Position numbers and translations under genes: made by a program. 44,365 bases of DNA from a bacterium BMS3Abin03 (GTDB lineage: Bacteria; Bacteroidota; Ignavibacteria; Ignavibacteriales; Ignavibacteriaceae): NCBI GenBank assembly GCA_002898075.1, contig BDSV01000018.1:1-44365 (forward strand), in the 5' to 3' direction. The notes below the pieces were generated by a model. It was given only the letters and a program-made list of their open reading frames with translations. It made no database searches and was not told where the DNA came from. Positions 1 through 7,312 of the stretch are shown piece by piece (positions within the stretch are counted from its first letter, which is position 1; every line of letters starts with the position of its first letter).

Positions 1-954
1 ATCAGGGATATCAATAATATCATCGATATGGGTTGAGTTGTTAGTAATATTCTGTACTGTTATAGAATCAGGATCGAGAAACATTAAGCCAACAGTTCTT
101 AAATGTGTATCAGTAAAAGTTGCATCGGAACCGGACTGCGATATTAATCCCCAGTTTACATTGGTACAGCTATCGATTAACACACTGTAAGAAATGCCTT
201 GAACTCCCGCCTGGTTTTCATCGAACTGCCAGCCGGTTAATAACGAATCGCCGGGTAAAGAAATATCAACTATACTTGAATCAAATAACACGAGCCAGAA
301 TAGCAGCCAATCATTATTCCTGAACTCTAAATTGTTTTCACCGAAACATAAAAATTCACCGGGCAACTGGTTATTAATTATCTGTGCTTCGCTTTGTCCA
401 AACAAACCAGTCGTAATAAACCCGTCGGAGATTTCCGAATTCTTTAAATAATATTTTCCATTACCGGCAACGGATACCTGCCAGCTTTGCCCGCTCGAAT
501 GAAACTGTACACCGTCAAAATTAAGTACACCTGATTCAAGTACTAGGGCTTGATGCTCATAAATAAAATTTTCTATTACTTCAAAAGTTCCTCCGGATGC
601 ATTAAGCTCACCCGTACCCGAAATTTGAATATCACCATCTATCTGAAAATAGGCACTATCCAGAATTAGTCTGCCGTTATTTATTATTATCAGATCGCCG
701 TTGAGTAAATAACTTCCGGTTATTGTAACCGTTTCGTTAGGGTCGTCATCACCGATAATTAAATCATTCCCCTGCTGAAGCCCGGCTTCTTTAATTTTAT
801 TCAATGATTGAAGATAATTTAAGGAGTAAATCAGGTTTGTAATTTGTAATTGGGCATCCGGCGGAACCGGAGGTAAATCATCTATCGAGCTTTGCGCTAA
901 TAAATTTGGATATGCTAAAAGAATCAGAATCAAAATTGTTTTTATATTTTTCAT
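1..954 (-). CDS. Secreted protein, C-terminus cut by window edge
   Basis: Absent from the ORF track because it has no stop inside the window. The minus-strand frame stays open for 318 codons from an ATG at 954 to base 1. The start is fixed by a strong Shine-Dalgarno (AAGGAGG, 959-965). The N-terminus MKNIKTILILILLAYPNLLA is a Sec signal peptide ending LLAQS. The mature part is rich in Gly, Asn, Ser and short hydrophobic strands, with repeated patterns such as GSYLLNGDLIIINNGRLILD and DIQISGTGELNASGG. These resemble the rungs of a right-handed parallel beta-helix. No catalytic motif was recognised. Other secreted proteins here carry a type-IX sorting domain, and this one may too beyond the edge, but that part is not visible. 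Function unknown; confident that it is a real exported protein. Confidence 0.85.
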   Translation of the reverse strand, partial: MKNIKTILILILLAYPNLLAQSSIDDLPPVPPDAQLQITNLIYSLNYLQSLNKIKEAGLQQGNDLIIGDDDPNETVTITGSYLLNGDLIIINNGRLILDSAYFQIDGDIQISGTGELNASGGTFEVIENFIYEHQALVLESGVLNFDGVQFHSSGQSWQVSVAGNGKYYLKNSEISDGFITTGLFGQSEAQIINNQLPGEFLCFGENNLEFRNNDWLLFWLVLFDSSIVDISLPGDSLLTGWQFDENQAGVQGISYSVLIDSCTNVNWGLISQSGSDATFTDTHLRTVGLMFLDPDSITVQNITNNSTHIDDIIDIPD

Positions 955-1174
955 ATTACCTCCTTATGAACCGGGGTGCGTTCCATCCGGCATTAATTAA
1001 AATTTTAAACAGATGAGAACGATGCTTTTTTGTAGTATTTAAGAATAAACATTAACTTGCTGTAAATCAATCGCTGCTGCTTTTATTTGATATTAATAAT
1101 TGATTTTAGATCGTGTAATTAATATAAAATCAATTCTTAAGTTTAAAGACGATATAAATATTTTTTTGTTACAA
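955..1174. other. Intergenic region between divergent genes
   Basis: This 220-bp AT-rich spacer separates the minus-strand secreted-protein gene from the plus-strand GNAT gene, so it should hold divergent promoters. The Shine-Dalgarno of the minus gene lies at its left end (959-965). No clear sigma-70 box pair or operator palindrome could be assigned. The ORF track extends the GNAT gene to a TTG at 1100, but that extension is not convincing. Confidence 0.5.
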
Positions 1175-1699
1175 ATGAAAATTGTATTCGGTGAATATAA
1201 AATAAGAAGTTTCCATCCGACGGATAAAGAAGCAATACTTAAGTATGCAAATAATATTAATGTTTCCAAAAATTTGCGGGACAGCTTTCCATATCCGTAC
1301 ACCGGGGAAGATGCCGACGCCTGGCTCAAATTAGCATGCAGCCAGAAATCAGAAATGAATTTTGCAATTGCTAATAAGCATGAACTAATCGGAGGTATCG
1401 GCTTGATGCCTCAAACCGATGTTTACCGTTACTCCGCAGAAATAGGTTATTGGCTGGCGGAACAGTTTTGGGGACGGAATATAGCTTCAAGCGCAGTAAT
1501 TGCGATGACAAAATATGCTTTTAACAGTTTTAATTTTATAAGATTGTTTGCAAATGTATTCGAGTTTAATCCCGCTTCGGCACGGGTGCTGGAAAAAGCA
1601 GGATATAAATTTGAGGGAAGTATGCGGAAAGCTGTTTATAAAAATTGTAGATTCTGGGATCAATTAATGTATTCTATCTTAAAAGAGGAAACGATATAA
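1175..1699 (+). CDS. GNAT-family N-acetyltransferase (RimJ/RimL type)
   Basis: A 174-residue acetyltransferase of the Acetyltransf_3 (RimJ/RimL) group, which moves an acetyl group from acetyl-CoA to a protein N-terminus or small amine. The ATG at 1175 is preferred over the TTG at 1100 used by the ORF track, because family members begin close to the IRSFHPTDKEAILKYANN strand. Visible family features are EIGYWLAEQFWGRNIASSAV (acetyl-CoA-binding region), IRLFANVFEFNPASARVLEKAGYKFEG (the usual N-x-x-S-x-x-x-L-E-K-x-G-[FY] end) and a closing strand WDQLMYSIL. It ends 8 bp before the kinase-RapZ gene and is probably co-transcribed with it and murU. An amino-sugar substrate is conceivable from context, but the sequence resembles protein or amine acetyltransferases. 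Substrate unknown. Confidence 0.85.
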   Translation: MKIVFGEYKIRSFHPTDKEAILKYANNINVSKNLRDSFPYPYTGEDADAWLKLACSQKSEMNFAIANKHELIGGIGLMPQTDVYRYSAEIGYWLAEQFWGRNIASSAVIAMTKYAFNSFNFIRLFANVFEFNPASARVLEKAGYKFEGSMRKAVYKNCRFWDQLMYSILKEETI

Positions 1700-1707
1700 A
1701 TTTTATC

Positions 1708-3147
1708 ATGCGAATAACCGATTTATTAAAAGAATTATTTGAAAACTGGTCGGGTGAAAAAACTGTCTCGATTTCTCCTTTACCTGCTTCGGGTTCAAAC
1801 AGATTTTATTACAGAATAAAAAGTGAAAACAAAACTGCAATCGGTGTTGCCAATCATGACGAAAAGGAAAACAAAGCTTTTATCACTTTCACAAAACATT
1901 TTTTAGATAAGAAACTTAAGGTCCCTAAAATCTATTCGAAAAATTTAGATTACGGTATTTATCTTTTAGAAGATTTGGGTGATATAACTCTCTACTCATT
2001 AATTGAAAACGCAAAAGATAAAACAAATTTTCAGCAGGAAATAGAAAAATATTATAAAGAAGCATTACTGGAGTTAATTAAATTTCAGATCGACGGCGGC
2101 GATGGATTGGATTATTCAGTCTGCTACCCGCGAAACAGTTTCGACAAACAGTCGATGATGTGGGATTTGAACTACTTCAAATATTATTTTGTTAAACTCA
2201 CACAAATTCCATTTGATGAACAACTGCTTGAAAATGATTTTGAAAAGTTCACAAAGTTTTTACTCACGGCAGACACTGATTATTTTATGTACCGCGATTT
2301 TCAATCCCGGAACATCATGATCAAAGAAGATCGACTTTATTTTATAGATTATCAGGGTGGAAGAAAAGGTGCTCTGCAATATGATGTTGCTTCATTATTG
2401 TACGATGCAAAAGCAAATCTGCCGCAATCAATACGCGATGTTTTGTTGGAGTTTTATTTAGATCAAGCCGGAGGGGAAATTAGTTTTGATCGAAACGAGT
2501 TTAAAAAATACTTCAACGGTTATGTTTTAATGAGAATACTTCAGGCGCTGGGCGCTTATGGTTTCAGAGGGATATATGAAAAGAAACTGCATTTTCTTAA
2601 AAGCATTCCTTATGCACTTAAAAACATTAAATTCTTATTGGATAAGAATTTCCTGCAGCTCGATTTACCGGAATTGAAAAGAGCGCTTGAATATTCTATA
2701 AATAATGAGGAGCTGAACTTTATCCCTGCTCCGAAACAAACAGATAAACTACTTGTGACGATAAAAAGTTTTTCTTATAAATCCGGGATACCAATTGATT
2801 ATTCGGGCAACGGCGGAGGTCATGTTTTCGACTGCCGTGCAATACATAATCCCGGGCGTCATGATGAGTTTAAAGATTTAACCGGCAAGGATAAACCCGT
2901 CATCGATTTTCTCGAATCTCAGAAAGATGTGAAAGAATTTTTAAAAGATGTTTACTCAATAGTTGATAGAATGATAAAAGAATACTCGGAACGAAATTTC
3001 AAAAATCTTATGATCAGTTTCGGCTGCACCGGCGGACAGCATCGATCAGTATACTGCGCGGAGCGATTGGCAGAACACATCGAGGATAATTATGATGTCG
3101 ATGTTGTTATTCATCATACCGAATTAGAAAAGAAAGATTTTAACTAA
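1708..3147 (+). CDS. AmgK/APH-type sugar kinase fused to RapZ C-terminal domain
   Basis: A 479-residue two-domain protein. Residues 1-~330 are an aminoglycoside-phosphotransferase-fold kinase of the AmgK/COG3178 type. YRDFQSRN (195-202) is the catalytic loop, with Asp197 in the catalytic-base position and Asn202 as metal ligand; the common His before Asp is Arg here. FIDYQGGRKG (212-221) carries the metal-binding Asp. AmgK enzymes phosphorylate the anomeric carbon of MurNAc or GlcNAc during cell-wall recycling. Residues ~346-479 match the RapZ C-terminal domain: SFSYKSGIPID, VFDCRAIHNPG, LTGKDKPVIDFL and GCTGGQHRSVY (439-449). In E. coli that domain binds glucosamine-6-phosphate. The RapZ N-terminal P-loop kinase is absent and the APH-like kinase takes its place. 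The gene overlaps murU by one base (TAATG), which suggests translational coupling. Family assignments are strong; exact sugar and any sensing role are inferred. Confidence 0.88.
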   Translation: MRITDLLKELFENWSGEKTVSISPLPASGSNRFYYRIKSENKTAIGVANHDEKENKAFITFTKHFLDKKLKVPKIYSKNLDYGIYLLEDLGDITLYSLIENAKDKTNFQQEIEKYYKEALLELIKFQIDGGDGLDYSVCYPRNSFDKQSMMWDLNYFKYYFVKLTQIPFDEQLLENDFEKFTKFLLTADTDYFMYRDFQSRNIMIKEDRLYFIDYQGGRKGALQYDVASLLYDAKANLPQSIRDVLLEFYLDQAGGEISFDRNEFKKYFNGYVLMRILQALGAYGFRGIYEKKLHFLKSIPYALKNIKFLLDKNFLQLDLPELKRALEYSINNEELNFIPAPKQTDKLLVTIKSFSYKSGIPIDYSGNGGGHVFDCRAIHNPGRHDEFKDLTGKDKPVIDFLESQKDVKEFLKDVYSIVDRMIKEYSERNFKNLMISFGCTGGQHRSVYCAERLAEHIEDNYDVDVVIHHTELEKKDFN

Positions 3148-3872
3148 TGCGTGCATTTATTCTTGCAGCAGGATTGGGAACAAGGTTAAAACCACTTACC
3201 GATAACATTCCCAAAGCACTTATAAAAATTAAAGACAAAACTCTTCTTGAAATCATAATTAACAAACTCACCAAATCCGGTTTCGATAAAATTATAATTA
3301 ATGTACATCACTTTGCAGATCAGATAATTGATTTTATCGAACACAAAAACTTTGAAGCTGAAATATCAATATCAAATGAAAAAGAGAAATTGCTCGATAC
3401 CGGCGGCGGCTTGAAAAATGCAGCATGGTTTTTTGATGACGGCAAACCGTTTCTTGTTCATAATGTAGATATTTTATCTGATATGGATTTAAGTAAACTA
3501 TACAACTATCATTTACAAAATAAACCGCTTGCAACACTTGCAATACAAAAAAGAAAAACCAGCAGATATTTACTTTTTACCGATGATAATATTTTGTGCG
3601 GATGGATGAGCGAAAAAACCGGCGAACAAATAATATCAAATAAAATAAAGCATTATAATGAATTTGCTTTCAGCGGTATTCATATTATCGATCCCAAAAT
3701 ATTCTCTTTGATGCCGGGTAAAAAGGTATTTTCAATTATCGATTTATATTTAAGTTTAATGGAAAGACATCAAATTATCGGATACATTGATAACAAATCG
3801 TTTTGGATAGATGCGGGAAAATTTGAAAATATAAAAATTGCAGAAGAGAATTATGAAATATTCAACATTTAA
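3147..3872 (+). CDS. murU: MurU-like sugar-1-phosphate nucleotidyltransferase
   Basis: A 241-residue NTP_transferase-family enzyme. The N-terminal signature AFILAAGLGTRLKPLTDNIPKALI (residues ~3-26) is the nucleotide-binding loop plus the conserved PKAL. Asp109 in LVHNVDIL is the expected metal ligand, and FSGIHIIDP and FWIDAGKFENI are typical of the MurNAc/GlcNAc-1-P uridylyltransferase (MurU) and mannose-1-P guanylyltransferase groups. In the MurU pathway it follows the anomeric kinase AmgK and makes UDP-MurNAc, bypassing de novo synthesis. The overlapping upstream kinase gene supports that role. The last codons (AAC ATT TAA) coincide with the first bases of the hairpin repeat at 3864. The protein ends where the family normally does, so the repeat has not damaged it. 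Specificity for MurNAc rather than GlcNAc or another sugar is inferred from context. Confidence 0.82.
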   Translation: MRAFILAAGLGTRLKPLTDNIPKALIKIKDKTLLEIIINKLTKSGFDKIIINVHHFADQIIDFIEHKNFEAEISISNEKEKLLDTGGGLKNAAWFFDDGKPFLVHNVDILSDMDLSKLYNYHLQNKPLATLAIQKRKTSRYLLFTDDNILCGWMSEKTGEQIISNKIKHYNEFAFSGIHIIDPKIFSLMPGKKVFSIIDLYLSLMERHQIIGYIDNKSFWIDAGKFENIKIAEENYEIFNI

Positions 3873-4043
3873 AATTCCCCCTTTTTCAAAAGGGGGTGGC
3901 TCCGCCTTGCGGAGACGGGGAATTTCTTGTGCCGTATAACATCCCCAACAACAAATTAAAATCTTCACCCACGCAAGATAACATCTTCAAATCCCTCCCC
4001 CCGACTGTGTCGGGGTACTCCCTTTTCCAAAGGGAGAATTTTT
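3864..4043. repeat. 180-bp hairpin-rich repeat, copy A (REP/BIME-like)
   Basis: First copy of a repeat whose second copy is at 4475-4653. It runs from AACATTTAAAATTCCCCC to AAAGGGAGAATTTTT. Its outer ends are mutual inverted repeats: AAAATTCCCCCTTTTTC against the complement of the far end, AAAATTCTCCCTTTGG. Inside are four hairpins: CCCCCTTTT-tc-AAAAGGGGG (3877-3896), CTCCGC-ctt-GCGGAG (3900-3914), CCCCGAC-tgt-GTCGGGG (3999-4015) and CTCCCTTT-tcc-AAAGGGAG (4018-4036). AAATTCCCC (3872-3880) can also pair with GGGGAATTT (3917-3925), giving an alternative closed structure. It overlaps the murU stop codon and the 3' end of the DUF559 gene. The hairpins could also stop transcription from murU. Confidence 0.85.
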
Positions 4044-4445
4044 AATGTTTAATTCTTTTTCACGAATTTTTATTTGCTCATTAAAATCATTTACTACAAA
4101 ATGGAAATTATACAGTACATCAGAATTTTTATATCGTATTACTTTCAAGTTTGACTGCTTTAATTTATTCTCTCTTTCCTTGTCATACTTTTCTTTACCT
4201 TCGTGAGTCTCGCCATCTATTTCAACAACTAATTTTAATTTCGCACAATAGAAATCCACTATATAATTCTCTATAATTTTCTGCCTGTAAAATTGATAAC
4301 CCGTCTTTCTTTTTCTCAACAGTTCACACCAAAATTTGATCTCTCCTTTTGTAGAATTATTACGCATTTCCCTTGCATAACCTTTAAGTGTTGCATAATA
4401 AGAATTCCCCCAAAAGTTATTTTTTGATTTGTGTTTCTCTGACAT
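3987..4445 (-). CDS. DUF559 (Vsr-like PD-(D/E)XK) endonuclease-fold protein
   Basis: A 152-residue DUF559 protein, a family related to the very-short-patch-repair endonuclease fold. The family hallmark is MRNNSTKGEIKFWCELLRKRKTGYQFYRQKII, followed by the nuclease core YIVDFYCAKLKLVVEIDGETH. Asp64, Glu75 and Asp77 sit where metal ligands of this superfamily are expected, and LKVIRYKNSDV is the usual closing strand. The natural domain ends near residue 134. The last 18 residues (from about 135, including SPFGKGSTPTQSGGGI) are read through the hairpin repeat copy A, so the stop codon is supplied by the repeat. The gene lies between two copies of that repeat in a convergent murU/lptB junction. 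No methyltransferase or mismatch-repair partner is nearby. The fold is confident; the biological role is not known. A link to repeat mobility is an inference. Confidence 0.88.
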   Translation of the reverse strand: MSEKHKSKNNFWGNSYYATLKGYAREMRNNSTKGEIKFWCELLRKRKTGYQFYRQKIIENYIVDFYCAKLKLVVEIDGETHEGKEKYDKERENKLKQSNLKVIRYKNSDVLYNFHFVVNDFNEQIKIREKELNIKNSPFGKGSTPTQSGGGI

Positions 4446-4474
4446 ATATTAAAATAATCATTAGCAATAGTTAT

Positions 4475-4653
4475 AACATTTAAAATTCCCCCTTTTTCAA
4501 AAGGGGGTGGCTCCGCCCCGCGGAGACGGGGGATTTCAGGTACCGTAATATCCCCAACAACAAATTAAAAACATCTACCACGCAAGATAACATCTTCAAA
4601 TCCCTCCCCCCTACTGCGTCGGGGTACTCCCTTTTCCAAAGGGAGAATTTTTT
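4475..4653. repeat. 180-bp hairpin-rich repeat, copy B (REP/BIME-like)
   Basis: Second copy of the repeat at 3864-4043, in the same orientation and about 611 bp away, differing by scattered substitutions and small indels. The four hairpins are kept; the second has loop variation (CTCCGCCCCGCGGAG), which leaves its stem intact. The repeat ends two bases before the lptB stop codon at 4656. Both copies begin with AACATTTAAAATTCCCC, so the similarity extends slightly beyond the hairpins. Confidence 0.85.
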
Positions 4654-4655
4654 GA

Positions 4656-5393
4656 TTAGAAGTATCTATCCAGCTTAAACTTCTCACCCAAATACAACTT
4701 TTTAACTTCTTCATCATTAGCTAAGTCATCCGCACCACCTTGTTTGAAAATTACTCCCTCGATTAAAATGTATGCTTTATCTACGATGCTTAACGTTTCA
4801 TGCACATTATGATCGGTAATCAGAACACCTATTCCCCTGTCTTTAAGATTCGCAACTATTTTCATTATATCTTCAACTGCAATAGGATCGACACCTGCAA
4901 AGGGTTCATCCAGTAAAATAAAACTCGGGTCGGTTGCGAGGGCACGTGCAATTTCCGTTCTCCTTCGTTCACCACCGCTTAATTGTAAACCTTTGCTCTT
5001 CCTGATGTTTGTAATCGAAAGCTCGTTCAATAGTTTTTCAACTTTTTCTTTTCTTTGCTGCGCATTTAGTTTAGTCATTTCCAGCACTGCCATTAAGTTA
5101 TTCTCAACAGTTAGCCCCCTGAAAATAGAATTTTCCTGCGGAAGATAACCAATTCCCATTTTTGCTCTCTTATACATCGGCACATTTGTTATTTCCAGAT
5201 CATCCAAAAAAACTCTTCCCGATTCCGGCTTTATCATCCCGGTAATCATATAAAAAGTTGTTGTCTTTCCCGCACCGTTTGGTCCAAGCAAGCCGACAAT
5301 TTCTCCTTTTGAAACCTGAACGGAAACTTTGTTAACAACTTTCCTCTTTTTATATATTTTAACTAATTCTTCACTTCTTAATGTTGTAGCCAT
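4656..5393 (-). CDS. lptB: LPS export ABC transporter ATP-binding protein LptB
   Basis: A 245-residue ABC ATPase that powers extraction of lipopolysaccharide from the inner membrane with LptF, LptG and LptC. Walker A is GPNGAGKTT (37-45), the Q-loop is in YLPQ (83-86), the signature is LSGGE (138-142), Walker B is FILLDEP (158-164) and the switch histidine is His195 in ITDHNVHET. ENSIFRGLTVENN and LDEPFAGVDPIAVEDI distinguish LptB from the related branched-chain amino-acid ATPases LivG/LivF. It is the last gene of the Kdo/LPS-export operon, only 3 bp after the OstA-like gene. Its partners lptF and lptG are not in the window. It ends next to repeat copy B. Confidence 0.96.
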   Translation of the reverse strand: MATTLRSEELVKIYKKRKVVNKVSVQVSKGEIVGLLGPNGAGKTTTFYMITGMIKPESGRVFLDDLEITNVPMYKRAKMGIGYLPQENSIFRGLTVENNLMAVLEMTKLNAQQRKEKVEKLLNELSITNIRKSKGLQLSGGERRRTEIARALATDPSFILLDEPFAGVDPIAVEDIMKIVANLKDRGIGVLITDHNVHETLSIVDKAYILIEGVIFKQGGADDLANDEEVKKLYLGEKFKLDRYF

Positions 5394-5396
5394 ATT

Positions 5397-6767
5397 CTAC
5401 CAGATTAATTTTATTAATTCTTTTCTATTCGGTCTGTTATTAAAAAATCTGAACTTAGGTAAGGTGAATGATTTTTCATCCCCTACAACCTGCTTTTCCG
5501 GGTAATATTCACTCGTCGGTGAGCCGTAAAGTCTGACTTCACTAACTTCATTATCCTCAAAAATAATTGTTGCATTAATAGCACTAAATTTTGTAAGTCC
5601 GTTTACTTCATTATCTTCATAAAGATAATAGATACTGTGCACAGTTCCTAAAAATTTTGCTTGGTGAATTTTATTATTTTTAAACGATATTTTAATATCC
5701 TTTGAAGATGTTTGATCGAATCTTTCGGGATAAAGTTTACTTTGCGATAGCATAAAAGCGTTATTAACAACATCAAGCCGCTTAATTCTTTTCTCTTCAA
5801 TATAAATTGTTATGGAATCACCCGTTAGTTGAGAATTTTCATACCACAGGATCGGCTGAGCGGCATCTTCATTCACCTTTTCGGTTATTATAATATCGTC
5901 GTCCCGCAAATAAAGAGTGTAATCATTTACAGAAGCGAACGTACCTCTTATTATTTTAACAGAATCTGTTGCCTTAAATACGTTTGCAGTATCCCTAAAT
6001 GCTTCCATTATTTTTGCCGAAATCATAAGCGTATCAATCTCAAGTTCGCCCTCCTCGTTATAAATAGAATCTAACTGAACTAAAACCGGGTTAACATTTA
6101 TTAAAGTATATTTTTCTTCGGAATAATCTTCGAGGTGGTTACTATAAATAGAAGTATTATTTTCCAGACTGATAATTTTTACATGCCCATCTGCGAAACT
6201 TGTTTTAGTATTTCTATAATGGTCGAGTGAATCGGCGGTTATAACACTATTCTCATCGATTATTTTAACATTGCCAGTTGCAATTGAACGATCATCATCC
6301 CGTAAATAAATTAATTGATCGGCAAACATAATTGTAAGAGAATCAAACAAAGTAACATCGGATTGAAAAATTGCTTTATCCTCATTAAAAAAATATTCGC
6401 CGCTGTCTGCGGTCAGCACAATTTTCCGATCATCCAAAATTATACCCGCCGTACTTTTTGTTACTCGTCTATCCCCGAAATAAAAACCTTCCTCTGTTGT
6501 GATGGTAAGACTATCCTGCCTGACAATAACATTTCCTTTGAGCTTTGCATTATTTTTTGCGATATACTGGATGGCGTGATCGCATGTAATGGTAACGTTT
6601 CCCTGTGTTAAAACAACATGCCCGTGAACCTCTCTTATCGATTCACCGTTGACTACTTTTCCAATAAGACTATCGCCCACAATCTTAATAGATTCCGATC
6701 TTTCCTGTGCAAAGACAAAGCCCGTTAGTAACAATAATATAATTAATAATTTATGGTTGACGATCAT
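5397..6767 (-). CDS. OstA/LptA-like LPS-transport periplasmic protein
   Basis: A 456-residue exported protein with a signal peptide (MIVNHKLLIILLLLTGFVFAQ) and repeated OstA-type beta-jellyroll strands. VNGESIREVHGHVVLTQGNVTITCDHAIQYIAKNNAKLKGNVIV is the classical start of the domain, and later units such as NKAIFQSDVTLFDSLTIMFADQLIYL and GTFASVNDYTLYLRDDD repeat the pattern. LptA proteins form the periplasmic bridge that carries LPS from LptBFGC to LptD. At 456 residues it is more than twice the length of proteobacterial LptA and lacks the LptD barrel, so it is an elongated OstA-like protein of the Bacteroidota type. It overlaps lptC by one base (TAATG) and lies 3 bp before lptB. Family certain; the exact equivalence to lptA is likely. 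Confidence 0.85.
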   Translation of the reverse strand: MIVNHKLLIILLLLTGFVFAQERSESIKIVGDSLIGKVVNGESIREVHGHVVLTQGNVTITCDHAIQYIAKNNAKLKGNVIVRQDSLTITTEEGFYFGDRRVTKSTAGIILDDRKIVLTADSGEYFFNEDKAIFQSDVTLFDSLTIMFADQLIYLRDDDRSIATGNVKIIDENSVITADSLDHYRNTKTSFADGHVKIISLENNTSIYSNHLEDYSEEKYTLINVNPVLVQLDSIYNEEGELEIDTLMISAKIMEAFRDTANVFKATDSVKIIRGTFASVNDYTLYLRDDDIIITEKVNEDAAQPILWYENSQLTGDSITIYIEEKRIKRLDVVNNAFMLSQSKLYPERFDQTSSKDIKISFKNNKIHQAKFLGTVHSIYYLYEDNEVNGLTKFSAINATIIFEDNEVSEVRLYGSPTSEYYPEKQVVGDEKSFTLPKFRFFNNRPNRKELIKLIW

Positions 6768-7312
6768 TACAGACTATCGGTATTGGTTACGTAAGTGATG
6801 TTGTAGATTACATAATTGCGAAGACTCTGATCCGATTCGAAACCGTAACCTTCAATTTTTTCAGTAGGGGTTGTAATCGTAACGAATTTATCGGAGATGA
6901 TCTTTTTATCCTTATTTCTCCACATCATTTCATCGGTTGTTATTACAATCCCGCTGTCGTTAACGGTTACAACACTATCTATCGCAAAAAGATTGTTTGT
7001 CTTCTCATCAACTCTCCCCCGCTTCGCCGTTAATGTTGTAGTTTTCACTTCATTCATATCATAAAAATCTATTTTGATATTACTGTCTAAAAATGTTTCT
7101 TTGCTTCTTGAAAAAACCCTTAGATGTCCTGCATAAAGTATAGCCCGCGTTTTACCGGAGTCGGTAAAAAAAATAGTTGAGTTCCAGCTTTCCTGGTCGG
7201 GTAATTCTTCGCCCTTTACCGAGCTATCGACTGAAGGTTCAACTCGTTCCTGATTACAGCAAATCAATGTAATTAATACGGGAAATAAAATTAAAAGGAG
7301 GAATAATTTCAT
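6767..7312 (-). CDS. lptC: LPS export periplasmic lipoprotein LptC
   Basis: A 181-residue LptC-family protein, which docks on the LptBFG transporter and passes LPS to LptA. The N-terminus MKLFLLLILFPVLITLICC is a lipoprotein signal with a LICC lipobox; proteobacterial LptC is instead anchored by a transmembrane helix. The sequence then shows the LptC beta-jellyroll pattern: WNSTIFFTDSGKTRAILYAGHLRV, IKIDFYDMNEVKTTTLTAKRGRVDEKTNNL, VVTVNDSGIVITTDEMMW and ISDKFVTITTPTEKIEGYGFESD. The start overlaps the kdsD stop by 4 bp and the end overlaps the OstA-like start by one base, so it belongs to the same transcript. Confidence 0.9.
   Translation of the reverse strand: MKLFLLLILFPVLITLICCNQERVEPSVDSSVKGEELPDQESWNSTIFFTDSGKTRAILYAGHLRVFSRSKETFLDSNIKIDFYDMNEVKTTTLTAKRGRVDEKTNNLFAIDSVVTVNDSGIVITTDEMMWRNKDKKIISDKFVTITTPTEKIEGYGFESDQSLRNYVIYNITYVTNTDSL

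Noticed and set aside
120-323. 67-codon plus-strand frame
   Set aside because: Lies opposite the well-supported secreted-protein gene at 1-954 and has no family features.
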